From contig NZ_CP134609.1 in the NCBI RefSeq assembly GCF_031844705.1, positions 2,852,001-2,916,000 of the forward strand: a DNA stretch of 64,000 nt, given 5' to 3'. A program made the position numbers and the translations under genes. The stretch is from Streptomyces sp. ITFR-16 (lineage in GTDB: Bacteria > Actinomycetota > Actinomycetes > Streptomycetales > Streptomycetaceae). Numbering within the stretch: the first letter of the stretch is position 1; each line of letters starts with the position of its first letter. Shown piece by piece: positions 1-8,730 of the stretch. Below the pieces are notes generated by a model. It was not told where the DNA came from. It saw nothing but the letters and a program-made list of their open reading frames with translations, and ran no database searches.

Positions 1-71
1 ACCCCCGCGGGCACCACCCGCCCCGGCCCGTCCACCGCCCCGCAGACCGGGCCGAGCGGCACGGAACGGGA

Positions 72-452
72 TCAGCCGGCCTCGGCGCCCCGCGCCGACA
101 GGGGCGCCCAGGTGTAGCGGACGCGCACGCCCTGATCGCGGAGCCAGGCGGCCTCGCGGTGGCGCAGCTCGCGCGCGCACTCCGGGGCGATGGCGCTCGG
201 CCAGCGGACGAGGACGGCCGTGACGTGTCCCGTCTGCGCCAGCTGTCTCACCCGGCGCCACCCCCGGCGCCGGGCCGGGTCGGGCTCGCCGTACGTGTCG
301 GTGACGACCTCGGCGATCCTGAGCCCGCGCTCCCGGGCGAACGCCCGGCCTTCTCGCTGTGCGCGCTCCGTCGCCTCCCCGCGCGCGCCCGGGGACCGGT
401 CGGCACATACGTACAGCACAACGGGAGAGGCGGTTTCACCGTGGGGAGTCAT
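72..452 (-). CDS. Resolvase-fold protein lacking catalytic serine
   Basis: A 126-residue protein with the layout of a serine-recombinase N-terminal domain. A first strand (VVLYVCADRS) is followed by a long charged helix, a D-T-Y-G-E segment with RRRGW (the place of the usual RPGL region), and a strand VTAVLVRWPS. Active resolvases have Y-x-R-x-S in the first strand. Here it reads YVCAD, so the nucleophile is absent, and there is no C-terminal DNA-binding domain. Recombination is therefore unlikely and a regulatory or structural role is more plausible; this is inference. The ATG at 452 was chosen because the frame, although open further upstream, otherwise runs over the neighbouring gene. It is on the same strand as the ATP-binding protein, 134 nt downstream of it. 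Confidence 0.6.
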   Translation of the reverse strand: MTPHGETASPVVLYVCADRSPGARGEATERAQREGRAFARERGLRIAEVVTDTYGEPDPARRRGWRRVRQLAQTGHVTAVLVRWPSAIAPECARELRHREAAWLRDQGVRVRYTWAPLSARGAEAG

Positions 453-586
453 GGCGCCTTCTCTGGGGGGATCGAGGGCGGGGTCTTCCCCGCCGCGCGA
501 GGGGGTCGCGGCGGTTGTGTGCGACGGCGGCCGGGTCCGGGCCGGGTGCCGTCCTGTCTCGTCCTGTGCCGTCCGGGTCCCCGGCA

Positions 587-1051
587 TCAGGGGCTGGTCC
601 TCAACTCTGCCCAGACGACCTTCCCTTGGCCGCGCGTCGAGCGTGCGGAGCCCCAGCTGTCCGCGAGCTGCTGGACGAGGAACAGTCCGCGCCCGCCCTC
701 CGCGCCGGGGCCGGCGTGCCGTTCGGGCGGGCGGACCGGGGTGGTGGCACCGCCCTCGTCGTGGAGCTCGATGCGCAGGCGCTGTTCGTCGCCGGTCAGC
801 GTGAGGCCGCACAGGACACGGCCGCTGCCGGTGTGGAGCACGACGTTCGTGGTCAGCTCGGAGACCAGCAGCACCGCGTCGCCACAGGTGTCGCCGGAGA
901 GCTTCCAGGCGCGGAGCCGGTCACGCACGGTGTCGCGGGCGGACTTCACACTCGTCCGCAGGGCGGGCAGGCCGAACCAGTACTCCCGGCACGGTGCGGC
1001 CCCGCCTAAGGCGGGGGTCGAGGCCGGGACCGAGGGTGGGGACAGAGTCAC
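587..1051 (-). CDS. RsbW-like ATP-binding protein (HATPase_c)
   Basis: A 154-residue stand-alone GHKL ATPase domain of the kind Streptomyces encodes beside XRE/DUF397 genes. The N-box is in SELTTNVVLHT (about residues 65-75), the G1 box in HDEGG, and the G2 glycine-rich lid in GGRGLFLVQQLADSWG. Proteins of this type resemble anti-sigma factor serine kinases of the RsbW/SpoIIAB group. The substrate is not evident here. It starts at a GTG (1051-1049) with a GGAAGG ribosome site upstream. It diverges from the XRE regulator across about 320 bp, an arrangement typical of whiJ-type loci. Confidence 0.82.
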   Translation of the reverse strand: MTLSPPSVPASTPALGGAAPCREYWFGLPALRTSVKSARDTVRDRLRAWKLSGDTCGDAVLLVSELTTNVVLHTGSGRVLCGLTLTGDEQRLRIELHDEGGATTPVRPPERHAGPGAEGGRGLFLVQQLADSWGSARSTRGQGKVVWAELRTSP

Positions 1052-1369
1052 GGATGTCGCCTTCCAGTGCCCTCCGGGCGGCGGGCTCGATGTGGGGGTA
1101 CGGGCTGCAACTCGGACGGTGAGAGGCGTGTGCCGAGGCAGGCAACGGGCGACGGGGAGCCGACGCCGGCATCGGCGTCACGTGTCCCGTCCGGGGCCGG
1201 ACCCTGCGTCAGAGGTGTGCCTTGACCGCTCACACACCAACTATGCGCGTGATCGCATGCACCCTGCAACCGACTCCCTGATAATTTCAGCACCGTGGGT
1301 ATCACTCTGGCGCCAACATCAAATGGGCTGTAAGAATGGCGCTATTGACGGACTCTCAGGAGGTTGGGT
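1052..1369. other. Divergent intergenic region
   Basis: 318 bp between the start codons of the ATP-binding protein (minus) and the XRE regulator (plus). It is more AT-rich towards the XRE gene (about 1240-1350) and must carry both promoters. I see no convincing gene and no strong palindrome. AGGAGG at 1358-1363 is the ribosome site for the GTG at 1370. Confidence 0.5.
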
Positions 1370-2236
1370 GTGAGCGAAGCCCGTTCCGGCACCAGCGCTC
1401 CGACAGTCCTGCGCATGATCCTCGGCCGTCGGCTGCAGGAGATGCGGCTCGGCGTCGGCGCCTCGCTGGAGGACGCGGCCAAGGCTCTGCGTGTGACGCC
1501 CCTGACGATCCGCCGTCTGGAGAAGGCCGAGGTCGCGCTGAAGCCGCTCTACGCGGAGAAGCTGCTGGAGACCTTCGGCGCGGACCGCCAGGAGATCGAC
1601 GAGTTCGTCGACCTGGCCGAGCAGGCCAACAAGCCCGGCTGGTGGCACTCGTATCGTGATGCCGTCCCCAGCTGGTTCACGGCCTACGTCAGCCTGGAAG
1701 CGGGCGCCCAGACGCTCCGCACGTACGAACCCCAGTACGTCACCGGGCTGCTGCAGACCCACGACTACGCGCACGCGACTCTGCGCGGCGGGCTGCCGAA
1801 CGGCAGCGAGGAGGATCTCGCACGCCGTGTGGAGCTGCGGATGCGCCGCCAGAGCCTGCTGGAGCGGGAGAACGCCCCCACGTTGTGGGTGGTCATGGAG
1901 GAAGCCGTACTGCACCGGGTGGTGGGCGGCCCTCATGTGATGAAGGAGCAGATCGAGCGGCTCCTGGACGTCTCCGAGCTCGTCCATGTCAGCCTCGACA
2001 TCGTGCCCTTCACGGCGGGCGCGTATGTCGGAGCCTGTGCCCCGTTCACATATTTCCGGTTCGAGGAACCCGAATTGCCCGACATCGTGTACAGCGAGCT
2101 CCTGTCCGCATCGGTCTATCTGGACCAGCGCGCGGACGTCGTCTCCCACCTCGAGGCACATTCCCGCATGGCGCTGCTGACGTCGTCCGAGGACAGCAGG
2201 GCGCTCCTGAACCGCATGCGCAAGGAGTACTCATGA
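1370..2236 (+). CDS. XRE-family regulator with DUF5753 domain
   Basis: A 288-residue WhiJ-like regulator. Residues about 12-70 form a helix-turn-helix (LGRRLQEMRLGVGASLEDAA, then VTPLTIRRLEKAE). The remainder is a DUF5753 sensor domain with family hallmarks: YEPQYVTGLLQT, a conserved LERENAP segment, and VPFTAGAYVGACAPFTYFRF. The start is the GTG at 1370, placed 6 nt after a perfect AGGAGG; an in-frame TTG at 1364 would sit too close to that site. It overlaps the DUF397 gene by 4 nt (ATGA), so the two are translationally coupled. Pairs like this usually act as a DNA-binding protein and small antagonist controlling development or antibiotic production; target genes cannot be seen here. Confidence 0.9.
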   Translation: MSEARSGTSAPTVLRMILGRRLQEMRLGVGASLEDAAKALRVTPLTIRRLEKAEVALKPLYAEKLLETFGADRQEIDEFVDLAEQANKPGWWHSYRDAVPSWFTAYVSLEAGAQTLRTYEPQYVTGLLQTHDYAHATLRGGLPNGSEEDLARRVELRMRRQSLLERENAPTLWVVMEEAVLHRVVGGPHVMKEQIERLLDVSELVHVSLDIVPFTAGAYVGACAPFTYFRFEEPELPDIVYSELLSASVYLDQRADVVSHLEAHSRMALLTSSEDSRALLNRMRKEYS

Positions 2237-2484
2237 CGATCACCGACGAGGGCGTCTACAACGGCATGCCGGCGCGCAACCTCGGGGAACAGGGCTGGGA
2301 ACGTCCCTGGAGCGGGCCCAACGGCGGCCAGTGCGTCGAGACGAAGCAGCTCGCCGACGGCCGCGTGGCCGTACGGCAGTCCACCGACCCGGCCGGCCCG
2401 GCGCTGATCTACACGCCGGAGGAGATCGCCGCGTTCGTCCGCGGGGTCAAAGAGGGTCTGGCCGATCACTTGGCCGCCGGGTGA
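2233..2484 (+). CDS. DUF397 protein, partner of the XRE regulator
   Basis: 83 residues. The core matches the DUF397 pattern: a W-x-GPNGGQCVE segment, a short strand VAVRQSTDP, then IYTPEEIAAFVRGVKEG. Members sit beside XRE/DUF5753 genes in Streptomyces and are thought to bind and modulate them. The ATG at 2233 overlaps the stop of the upstream gene, so expression is coupled. No signal peptide or membrane segment is visible. Confidence 0.88.
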   Translation: MTITDEGVYNGMPARNLGEQGWERPWSGPNGGQCVETKQLADGRVAVRQSTDPAGPALIYTPEEIAAFVRGVKEGLADHLAAG

Positions 2485-2566
2485 TCCGACGGCATGAGGG
2501 AGGGACGACGACACCGGTCCCGTCCCCGGCCTCCGGGCCGACCGACACACGCATGAAGGGGAGCAC

Positions 2567-3385
2567 ATGAGCACCAGGCAGGCCGGCCGGGACCTCGACA
2601 CGAGCAGGGCGCACTCGGCCCGGATGTACGACTACTTCCTCGGCGGCAAGGACCACTTCGAGGTCGACAAGGAAGCCGCCCTGCTCGCCGTCGAGGCCAA
2701 CCCCAGTCTCCCCGTGGTGGCCCGCGAGAACCGGGCTTTCATGCACCGGGCCGCACGGGTTCTGGCACAGGAACACGGCATCCGCCAGTGGCTGGACATC
2801 GGCACGGGCATCCCGACCGAGCCCAATCTGCATCAGATCGCCCAGTCTCTGGTGCCCGAGGCCCGTGTGGTGTACGCGGACAACGACCCTCTCGTCCTGA
2901 AGTACGCCGAACGCCTCATGCGCAGCACGACGCAGGGACGCACGGCCTATGTCGAGAGCGACATCACCGACCCCGACGCACTGATGAGCGCGGTCCGGGA
3001 CACGGAGGTACTGGACTTCACCCAGCCCATCGCTCTCAGCCTCAACGCGATTCTGCACTTCGTCGTCGACGCGCAGGAGCCGTACGCCATTGTCCGCCGA
3101 CTGCTGGACCCTCTCCCGGCCGGCAGCGCCCTCGCCATAAACCACTGCACACCCGACTACGACCCGGAGACCTGGAAAAAGGTCGTGGAGGTCTACAAAA
3201 GCGCCGGCACTCCGGCGCAGGTCCGCTCACACAGCGAGGTCAGCCGCTTCTTCGACGGCCTCGACCTGCTTGCCCCAGGCGTCTGTGTCTGCCACCGCTG
3301 GCGGACCCCCGAACCCGTCGCGGGCAAGCCGGATATTCCGGATGCCCAGATCAGCCTGCTCGCGGGCGTAGGGATAAAGCGCTGA
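2567..3385 (+). CDS. SAM-dependent methyltransferase, DUF574 family
   Basis: A 272-residue Methyltransf_19/DUF574 protein. The N-terminus carries the family signature ARMYDYFLGGKDHFEVDK (about residues 19-37). The SAM-binding loop is WLDIGTGIPT (about 78-87), followed by the acidic VVYADNDP strand. The substrate is unknown for most of this Streptomyces-expanded family. An AAGGGG ribosome site lies just before the ATG. It follows the DUF397 gene by 82 nt in the same direction, a common association in whiJ-like clusters. Confidence 0.88.
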   Translation: MSTRQAGRDLDTSRAHSARMYDYFLGGKDHFEVDKEAALLAVEANPSLPVVARENRAFMHRAARVLAQEHGIRQWLDIGTGIPTEPNLHQIAQSLVPEARVVYADNDPLVLKYAERLMRSTTQGRTAYVESDITDPDALMSAVRDTEVLDFTQPIALSLNAILHFVVDAQEPYAIVRRLLDPLPAGSALAINHCTPDYDPETWKKVVEVYKSAGTPAQVRSHSEVSRFFDGLDLLAPGVCVCHRWRTPEPVAGKPDIPDAQISLLAGVGIKR

Positions 3386-3498
3386 CCGGAGGGATTCCAG
3401 CCCGCCGGGGAGGCGGGGCCCCTGCGCGGCGACGGCGGGGCCCGGCCTCGTTGCCGTGAGCGGCGCGGAAGCGGGCATCGGATCGGTACCTTCACGAT

Positions 3499-4197
3499 GT
3501 GACCGGCTCACCGGACTTGGCGGCTGTCGCCGCACTGATCGGCGATCGCACACGCGCGAAAATCTTGCCGACCCTGCTGGACGGCGGCCCGACAGCGGCC
3601 TCGTCCCTGGCCGAGCGGGCGAAGGTCTCGGCCCCACTGGCACGTGCGCACCTGCGCAAGCTGACGGCCGGCGGTCTGTTGGCGGTCCAGCCGCACGGAC
3701 GGCAACGCCTGTACCGACTCAGCAGTCAGGCCGTCGCCGACGCCATCGAAGCTCTGCTGCTCGTGGCGCCCACTGCTCCCGCACGCTCCTTCCGCGATGT
3801 GGCCGAGAACGCCGCACTGCGCCGCGGCCGGATGTGTCACGACCACATCGGCGGCAGAACCGGCGTGGCGTTGACAAGAGGACTGCTCGACGGCCGATTC
3901 CTCGAATGCCGTGGGGCCGTCCCGCACGTCACACCTCGCGGGGTGCGGGCGTTCGGCCGCCTGGAGATCGATGTCGTCGAGCTGTCCCGGCGCCGACGCC
4001 CGCTCACCCGGGCCTGCGTCGACCGGAGCGAGCAGGGCCACCACCTCGGCGGGAGTCTCGGAGCCACCATCGCGTCGGAGCTCTTCCGCCGAGGCTGGTT
4101 GCGCACGAGGGAGGCCGGCCGCGTCGTCTCGGTGAGCGAACACGGCCGCGAGGTGCTGACCGAGACCTTCCAGCTGCACGCCTGCGGCAAGGGCTGA
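3499..4197 (+). CDS. ArsR-type winged-helix regulator
   Basis: 232 residues. The N-terminal 85 residues form an ArsR winged helix: LAAVAALIGDRTRAKILPTLLDG, then SLAERAKVSAPLARAHLRKLTAGGLL and the wing QPHGRQRLYRL. The C-terminal half (CHDHIGGRTGVALTRGLLDG onward) is a second domain shared by a Streptomyces subgroup of these regulators. The pair CHDH could bind metal, but the usual ArsR helix-5 cysteines are absent. The start is a GTG at 3499. It is monocistronic and its target is unknown. Confidence 0.8.
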   Translation: MTGSPDLAAVAALIGDRTRAKILPTLLDGGPTAASSLAERAKVSAPLARAHLRKLTAGGLLAVQPHGRQRLYRLSSQAVADAIEALLLVAPTAPARSFRDVAENAALRRGRMCHDHIGGRTGVALTRGLLDGRFLECRGAVPHVTPRGVRAFGRLEIDVVELSRRRRPLTRACVDRSEQGHHLGGSLGATIASELFRRGWLRTREAGRVVSVSEHGREVLTETFQLHACGKG

Positions 4198-4276
4198 ACG
4201 CTGAGCCGATGGGCGTGCGCGTCGGCACACGAAGACTTCAACCGGCGTTTGACCGATCCGGACCTACCGTTGCGGC

Positions 4277-4360
4277 ATGGCTGCCAATGATGATGTGCGC
4301 TTGCTGATCGAGCGGGTGGACCGCCTGCAGATCCGTGCCGATCTCGCCGACTTGGTCGAA
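4277..4360 (+). pseudogene. 5' fragment of a SnoaL-like gene
   Basis: An ATG at 4277 opens 28 codons that resemble the first helix of SnoaL/NTF2-like proteins (LLIERVDRLQIRADLADLVE). After this the frame dissolves into proline- and arginine-rich codons and runs into transposase debris. It reads as a gene beginning truncated by an insertion. The assignment rests on a short match. Confidence 0.35.
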
Positions 4361-4436
4361 GGCGCCACCCGCACCGCCTGCCGCCCGACAGGAAGGACCA
4401 GCAGGCCGGACGCCGGCGCCGGGCCTCGCCGGGCGG

Positions 4437-4517
4437 CCGCCCCCGGGCTTCGGCTCCACGCGATACGAGAAGCGCAACACCGTCGAGCGGGCGATCAGCA
4501 AGCTGATGCAGCTGCGG
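4437..4517 (+). mobile_element. IS5-type transposase C-terminal scrap
   Basis: One frame reads FGSTRYEKRNTVERAISKL followed by MQLR. This matches the C-terminal catalytic-glutamate region of IS5-family transposases (Y-x-x-RNxVER-x-I-x-x-LK). Nothing else of the element survives, so it is a relic. Around it, 4361-4436 and 4518-4719 contain no gene I can support. Confidence 0.5.
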
Positions 4518-4719
4518 CCGTCGCCACCCGCCGTGGCGACAAGCGCGGGTCTTCTCCCTCGGCGCCGCCACCGCTGACGCAGCCCACACCTGGGTTCGAT
4601 CGCGATCGCAGCCAGATCCTGGCAGCTGCGCCACCCTCACCGAAAAGGCCAAGGCAGGACCATTCCCAAGCGTTACGCAGAATCTCTTGGTTCACGGGAC
4701 GACGAGGGGCGGGACCTCC

Positions 4720-6409
4720 ATGCACACGCTGCATGTTCACCACGTCAAGGATTCACTCAGCCAGGACTTCACCGGCCTGATTCACTTGAGTGATCTGACG
4801 GGCAGCCAGCGCGCCCAATCCGACACGATCTTCCTCAGCAGGGCATTGGCAGCTCGCGCCGTACAGCGCTTCACGGGCTGCACCCTCAACGAGGCCGCCG
4901 CCGTGACCGACGGGTTCCACGACAACGGGATCGATGCTCTGGGCATCGATGAGGAAAACCGCCGGATCGTCATCGTCCAGTCAAAACTAGACAGTTCAGG
5001 AAACTCTGGGCTCTCCCAGGCCGACGCCCTCAAGATCCGGAACGGCTGCAGCGACCTGTTCAACATGAAGTTCGACCGCTTCTCCCCCACGCTCCAAGCG
5101 CGTCGCACAGAAATCACTGCAGCTTTGAGTGATGCCGCGGTCACCTTCATCGTGGTTGTCGCCACTACGGGCCGAAGCGCCCTGCCAGCGGAGGCCCAGT
5201 ATGTGTTCGCCGACTTCCTGGCGGAAGCCAACGAAAACGATCCAGTGGTCACCCTGGAAGTACTTGGCCTACGAGAATTCCACTCCATGGTGGTCGAAGG
5301 AACAGCAGGGCCACGGATCGAGTTGACCGTACCCACCGAGCAGTGGGGCAAAGTCAATCTTCCTTATCAGGCGTACTACGGACTTGTTCAGGCGACAGAA
5401 ATCGCCTCATGGTTCGAACAGCACGGCGATCGACTCTTCTCGCAGAATCTGCGCAAGTCGCTCGGCAATACCGAGGTAAACGAGGGCTTGACCCACACGC
5501 TCCTCACCCAGGGCGAGAACTTTTGGTATTTCAACAACGGAATCACCGCACTCTGCGAGTCCATCAAGAAGGCACCTCGCGGTGGCTCTACCCACACGTA
5601 CGGGGACTTCACGATCGAGGGCGTGAGCGTGGTAAATGGGGCACAGACCGTGGCGAGCATCCACCGGGCCGCAAAGAAGGAGGAGAAGTCTCTCGAAGAG
5701 GCCCGCGTATGGGTTCGATTCATCTCGCTCGAGGGATGTCCACCCGATTTCGCCACGGATGTGACCCGGGCGACGAACACACAGAACAGTGTCGAGAATC
5801 GCGACTTCGTCGCACTTGATCAACAGTAGGAACGCATTCGTCGGGACATGCTTCTGTCGCTGCACAAGCAGTACTCCGTCAAGCGCGGAGAAAACGTGCC
5901 CGCAGAGAGTGACGGGTGCACAGTCGAAGACGCAATCGTCGCCCTTGCCTGTGCCCACAACAATCCGTACTACACAGTCCTAGCGAAGAGCGCGGTTGGC
6001 CGGCTGTCCGAAAACACCGAACGAGCACCCGTACACAAACCTGTTCAACAACGGGACCAGCGCGCATCGAGTGTGGCGTTGCGTTCAAGTGATGCGTGCG
6101 GTCGAGGCAGACTTGACCGATCGCCGGAAGAATCTCGTCGACAGGGAGTTCGCGGTGGCCGCGCACGGGAACCGGCTCGTGCTGCAGCTGGTCTTCAACC
6201 AACTCAGACTGGACAAGGTCGACGATGCGAACTACGACTGGGCCAAGGAGACCAAGCGGGTAAACAAGGTGACCGGCATCGCTCTCGAGCACCTGACCGA
6301 GGCCATCGAGAGCACCTACTCGAACAACTATCTCGCGCCGCTCTTCAAGAACACCACAAAGTGCCGCGACCTGGTCACGCAGGTCGAGGCCAAGTTTGGT
6401 TCCGGCTGA
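4720..6409 (+). pseudogene. Broken AIPR (abortive infection) gene
   Basis: The intact product would be about 560 residues of the AIPR family (abortive phage infection). Landmarks are FHDNGIDALGID, then VIVQSKLD near the N-terminus (a possible nuclease-like fold), FWYFNNGITALC, VVNGAQTVASI, and ATNTQNSVENRDFVALD. The frame is then stopped by TAG at 5827-5829. Homology continues in the same frame (MLLSLHKQYSVKRGE, TVEDAIVALACAH) to about 6010, then switches by +1 (HPYTNLFNNGTSAHRVWRCV) and runs to a TGA at 6407-6409. There are thus two disabling changes. The ATG at 4720 was chosen because homology begins at once. A truncated 369-residue product could still be made. It lies beside a YoeB/YefM pair and an integrase, so it is probably a decayed phage-defence gene. 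Confidence 0.8.
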
Positions 6410-6582
6410 CCGGCGGCACCCGGCGGATTGACTCTCCGCCGGGTGCCCCAGCACACTCAAGATTCCACGCCCGACCGCAGCAAGCCATGGGCGACACAAC
6501 TCCCTGAATGTGACCCTAGCAGCGCCTTCCGTCGCCAGCCCGCACCGCACGGGCCACGTCCCACAAGAAAACGTCCCGGACG

Positions 6583-6837
6583 TCAGTAGTGATAACGAGC
6601 CGCGAGAATGACGATTTCCTTGTCCGTGACCAGGTAGACGAGGCGGTGCTCATCGTCGATCCGCCGCGACCACGCCCCGGGCAGGTGGTACTTCAGCGGC
6701 TCGGGTTTGCCGATCCCCGTGAAGGGGTCACGCTTGACGTCCTCGATGAGCTTGTTGATCCGGGCGAGCATCTTCCGGTCGTTCTTGAGCCAGGACGTGT
6801 AGTCCTCCCAGCCCTGATCCTCGAAGACGAGCCTCAC
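6583..6837 (-). CDS. yoeB: YoeB-type mRNA interferase toxin
   Basis: 84 residues, the usual length for YoeB/Txe toxins. It shows [18 protein letters not shown], the ligand loop [22 protein letters not shown], and the diagnostic C-terminus AARYHY, which holds the catalytic His-Tyr pair. YoeB binds the ribosomal A site and cleaves mRNA during translation. Its ATG overlaps the antitoxin stop codon by 4 nt, so the toxin is translated after YefM. All recognised catalytic positions (Glu in KPEPL, Arg in RRIDDEHR, terminal HY) are present, so the toxin is probably active. Confidence 0.93.
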   Translation of the reverse strand: MRLVFEDQGWEDYTSWLKNDRKMLARINKLIEDVKRDPFTGIGKPEPLKYHLPGAWSRRIDDEHRLVYLVTDKEIVILAARYHY

Positions 6838-7118
6838 GCGGCACCCTCACGTGGCGCATCCGGCGAGTCGGGGGCGATCAGATCCCGCTCGGACACGTTG
6901 ATGTTGGCCAAGGCATTCTCGTACGCCTTGAGCAAGCGGCGAGCGTTCGCCGGAGAGCGCAGGAGGTACGAGCCTTCACGTAGCGCCGCATAGTCCTCGG
7001 CCGAGACGAGCACCGCGTTGCCGTGCTTGGAGACGATCTCGATGGCCTCGTGATTGTCGTTGACCTTCTTGATCAGCGGAAAGAGCGCCTTGCGGGCTTC
7101 ACTCGCAGTTATGGACAT
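6834..7118 (-). CDS. yefM: YefM/Phd antitoxin
   Basis: 94 residues. The Phd/YefM N-terminal DNA-binding dimer domain is clear: [19 protein letters not shown], then [20 protein letters not shown]. The acidic C-terminal tail ([16 protein letters not shown]) is the likely toxin-binding segment. The ATG at 7118 was chosen because homology starts there and a purine-rich GGGCAGG lies upstream; the frame is open further up without homology. It is the first gene of a two-gene operon with yoeB and is expected to repress its own promoter together with the toxin. Confidence 0.93.
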   Translation of the reverse strand: MSITASEARKALFPLIKKVNDNHEAIEIVSKHGNAVLVSAEDYAALREGSYLLRSPANARRLLKAYENALANINVSERDLIAPDSPDAPREGAA

Positions 7119-7204
7119 GACCTGCCCCTTCCCGATTGCGGTACCGAATAACGTACCACTTTCACCGCTCCCGTACAGGGCAGATACCTGACGAAAGATC
7201 AGGA

Positions 7205-7409
7205 ATCCCAGCACGGGAGACGACGGGGGGCGACTGCCCGGGAAGTCACCCCCTTGCCACCTGCAAACTTGACGAAGTGCCTAGCTTGCAGTAGTACGAC
7301 GCTCACACATTGAAGCGGAATGTTTGGTGCAGAGCTCCCACCTGCGGAAACGTGGTTTCTGGGGTGCCCATCCCAGCACCATCCCAGCACGGGAGTTCTA
7401 TCCCAGCAC
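7205..7409. repeat. Four ATCCCAGCAC repeats at the integrase 3' end
   Basis: The decamer ATCCCAGCAC occurs at 7205, 7370, 7381 and 7400. Copies at 7205 and 7381 extend to 15 identical bases (ATCCCAGCACGGGAG). Three copies are packed into 40 bp inside the last codons of the integrase gene and one lies beyond its stop codon. Closely spaced direct repeats next to an integrase gene are typical of arm-type integrase sites or att remnants. No tRNA gene is present here. Confidence 0.55.
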
Positions 7410-8730
7410 CGTGCAGCTCAGTCGCCTCACCGGCCGCCCCTCGGCCCGTCACCTGGGTGCTGACGCCGGATCCGGTCAGCGCCTCAGCCGGGCCCGCCTC
7501 AATGAGGGGTGCCGGCCGCATCGCGTTCTGCAGGACCGTACGACAGCGGCCCCAGGCGCTCGGCAGCAGATGCCCGTAGATGTCGATCGTGGTCTTGACC
7601 GACCGGTGGCCCAGCCAGCGTGACACCTCGTGGATCGGGACACCGTGGGCCAAGGCGGTCGAGGCGAAGAAGTGCCGCAGGCTGCCAGGGGTGTATGCCG
7701 CCTCGCCGTCCGCGCCGACCAGGCCCGCCGACTGGCACGCCTTTTTGAAGTGGTAGCCGTAGGTGGTCGCGGTGGGCATCGTGCTCTTGCCGTGGGAACG
7801 CGGGGAGAAGAAGGCTTCAAGCCTGCGCCGCTTGCCCCTCTGCCCGATGAAGACCACGGGCACCGGCTTCCACGTCGACAGGTGAGCGTCCATTTCCTGA
7901 TCAACAAATCGGGCGGTCGGAACGTCGCGATATTCGCCTTCCGTCCGATTTTTGAGCGGTACGAAGATCATGCGGCAGTCCGCACGGTGGGCCATGGCGC
8001 TGACCTGCCAACGGATCCTGACGAATCCGGACCGTCGACCTTCGGTGGAGAAGGCGAGGGCCTCGCTTGGACGCTGGCCAGTGCCCGCCTGTAAATAGAC
8101 AGCGAGCCGGTATGGCGGCGATATATGCGCCGCAATGAGGTCGACCTCCGTCGGCGTCGGGATTTTGTCTTCATCCGCTGCTGCCGGCCTCGCTCGGGAT
8201 ATCCGAACCCCCCGTGCGGGGTTGTCCGGGATCTGCTTGTCGACTACGGCTGCCTCCAACATGGCGGCCACCACGAGCATACGATCGTTGACCGTGGAAG
8301 CCGCCAGGCCCGCACCCGATCCGTGCAGGCTCTTGGCGAACTGTTCGAAGTCGCGTCGCGCCAGACTGGCCAGAGTCCTATGTCCCAGGCGCGGCACGAG
8401 GTGGTTGCGAATGAAGCCCTCGTAGTTGCGGCGAGTCGTGTCACCGATGGCTCGCCTCTCGACCCACTCCTGTGCCCAAACCTGCAGGCGCACGGCTCCC
8501 CGAGCGGGGTCCAGGAAGGTGCCCGACTTCTTGTCGTTCTCGACGTGGACGACGAAGGCGTCCGCACCGTCCGGCCCCACCCTCCGAGAGAACGACTTCT
8601 CCCGTTGCCGGCCCCGCCTGCCGCCCGGCTCCCGATATCGCACCGTCCACCTGTGGCCGCACCTCGGGCGTTCGCAGGGATAGCTCGGGTCCCGGACATC
8701 CCGCTTGCACTTCTGGAAAACGCTGGCCAC
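7303..8730 (-). CDS. Tyrosine site-specific integrase
   Basis: A 475-residue phage-type integrase. The order is an N-terminal zinc-ribbon-like stretch (CKRDVRD, then CERPRCGHRW), a SAM-like core-binding domain (about residues 80-175), and a catalytic domain. Catalytic residues visible are the first Arg in AGTGQRPSEAL, the H-x-x-R box in SLRHFFAS, the WLGHRS histidine, and the nucleophile in IDIYGH. The protein continues about 75 residues past the tyrosine into a tail encoded by repeated DNA (ELPCWDGAGMG), which is unusual. No excisionase gene is recognisable beside it. It is probably the integrase of the island that holds the AIPR, toxin-antitoxin and Rhs genes. Confidence 0.92.
   Translation of the reverse strand: MASVFQKCKRDVRDPSYPCERPRCGHRWTVRYREPGGRRGRQREKSFSRRVGPDGADAFVVHVENDKKSGTFLDPARGAVRLQVWAQEWVERRAIGDTTRRNYEGFIRNHLVPRLGHRTLASLARRDFEQFAKSLHGSGAGLAASTVNDRMLVVAAMLEAAVVDKQIPDNPARGVRISRARPAAADEDKIPTPTEVDLIAAHISPPYRLAVYLQAGTGQRPSEALAFSTEGRRSGFVRIRWQVSAMAHRADCRMIFVPLKNRTEGEYRDVPTARFVDQEMDAHLSTWKPVPVVFIGQRGKRRRLEAFFSPRSHGKSTMPTATTYGYHFKKACQSAGLVGADGEAAYTPGSLRHFFASTALAHGVPIHEVSRWLGHRSVKTTIDIYGHLLPSAWGRCRTVLQNAMRPAPLIEAGPAEALTGSGVSTQVTGRGAAGEATELHGAGIELPCWDGAGMGTPETTFPQVGALHQTFRFNV

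Noticed and set aside
5827..5829. Programmed stop-codon read-through or pyrrolysine/selenocysteine at the AIPR amber codon
   Set aside because: A frameshift also breaks the gene downstream and no recoding element is visible; decay explains both.
7205..7409. CRISPR-like array suggested by repeated ATCCCAGCAC
   Set aside because: Only four short repeats with irregular spacing, three of them inside coding sequence; no cas genes are present.
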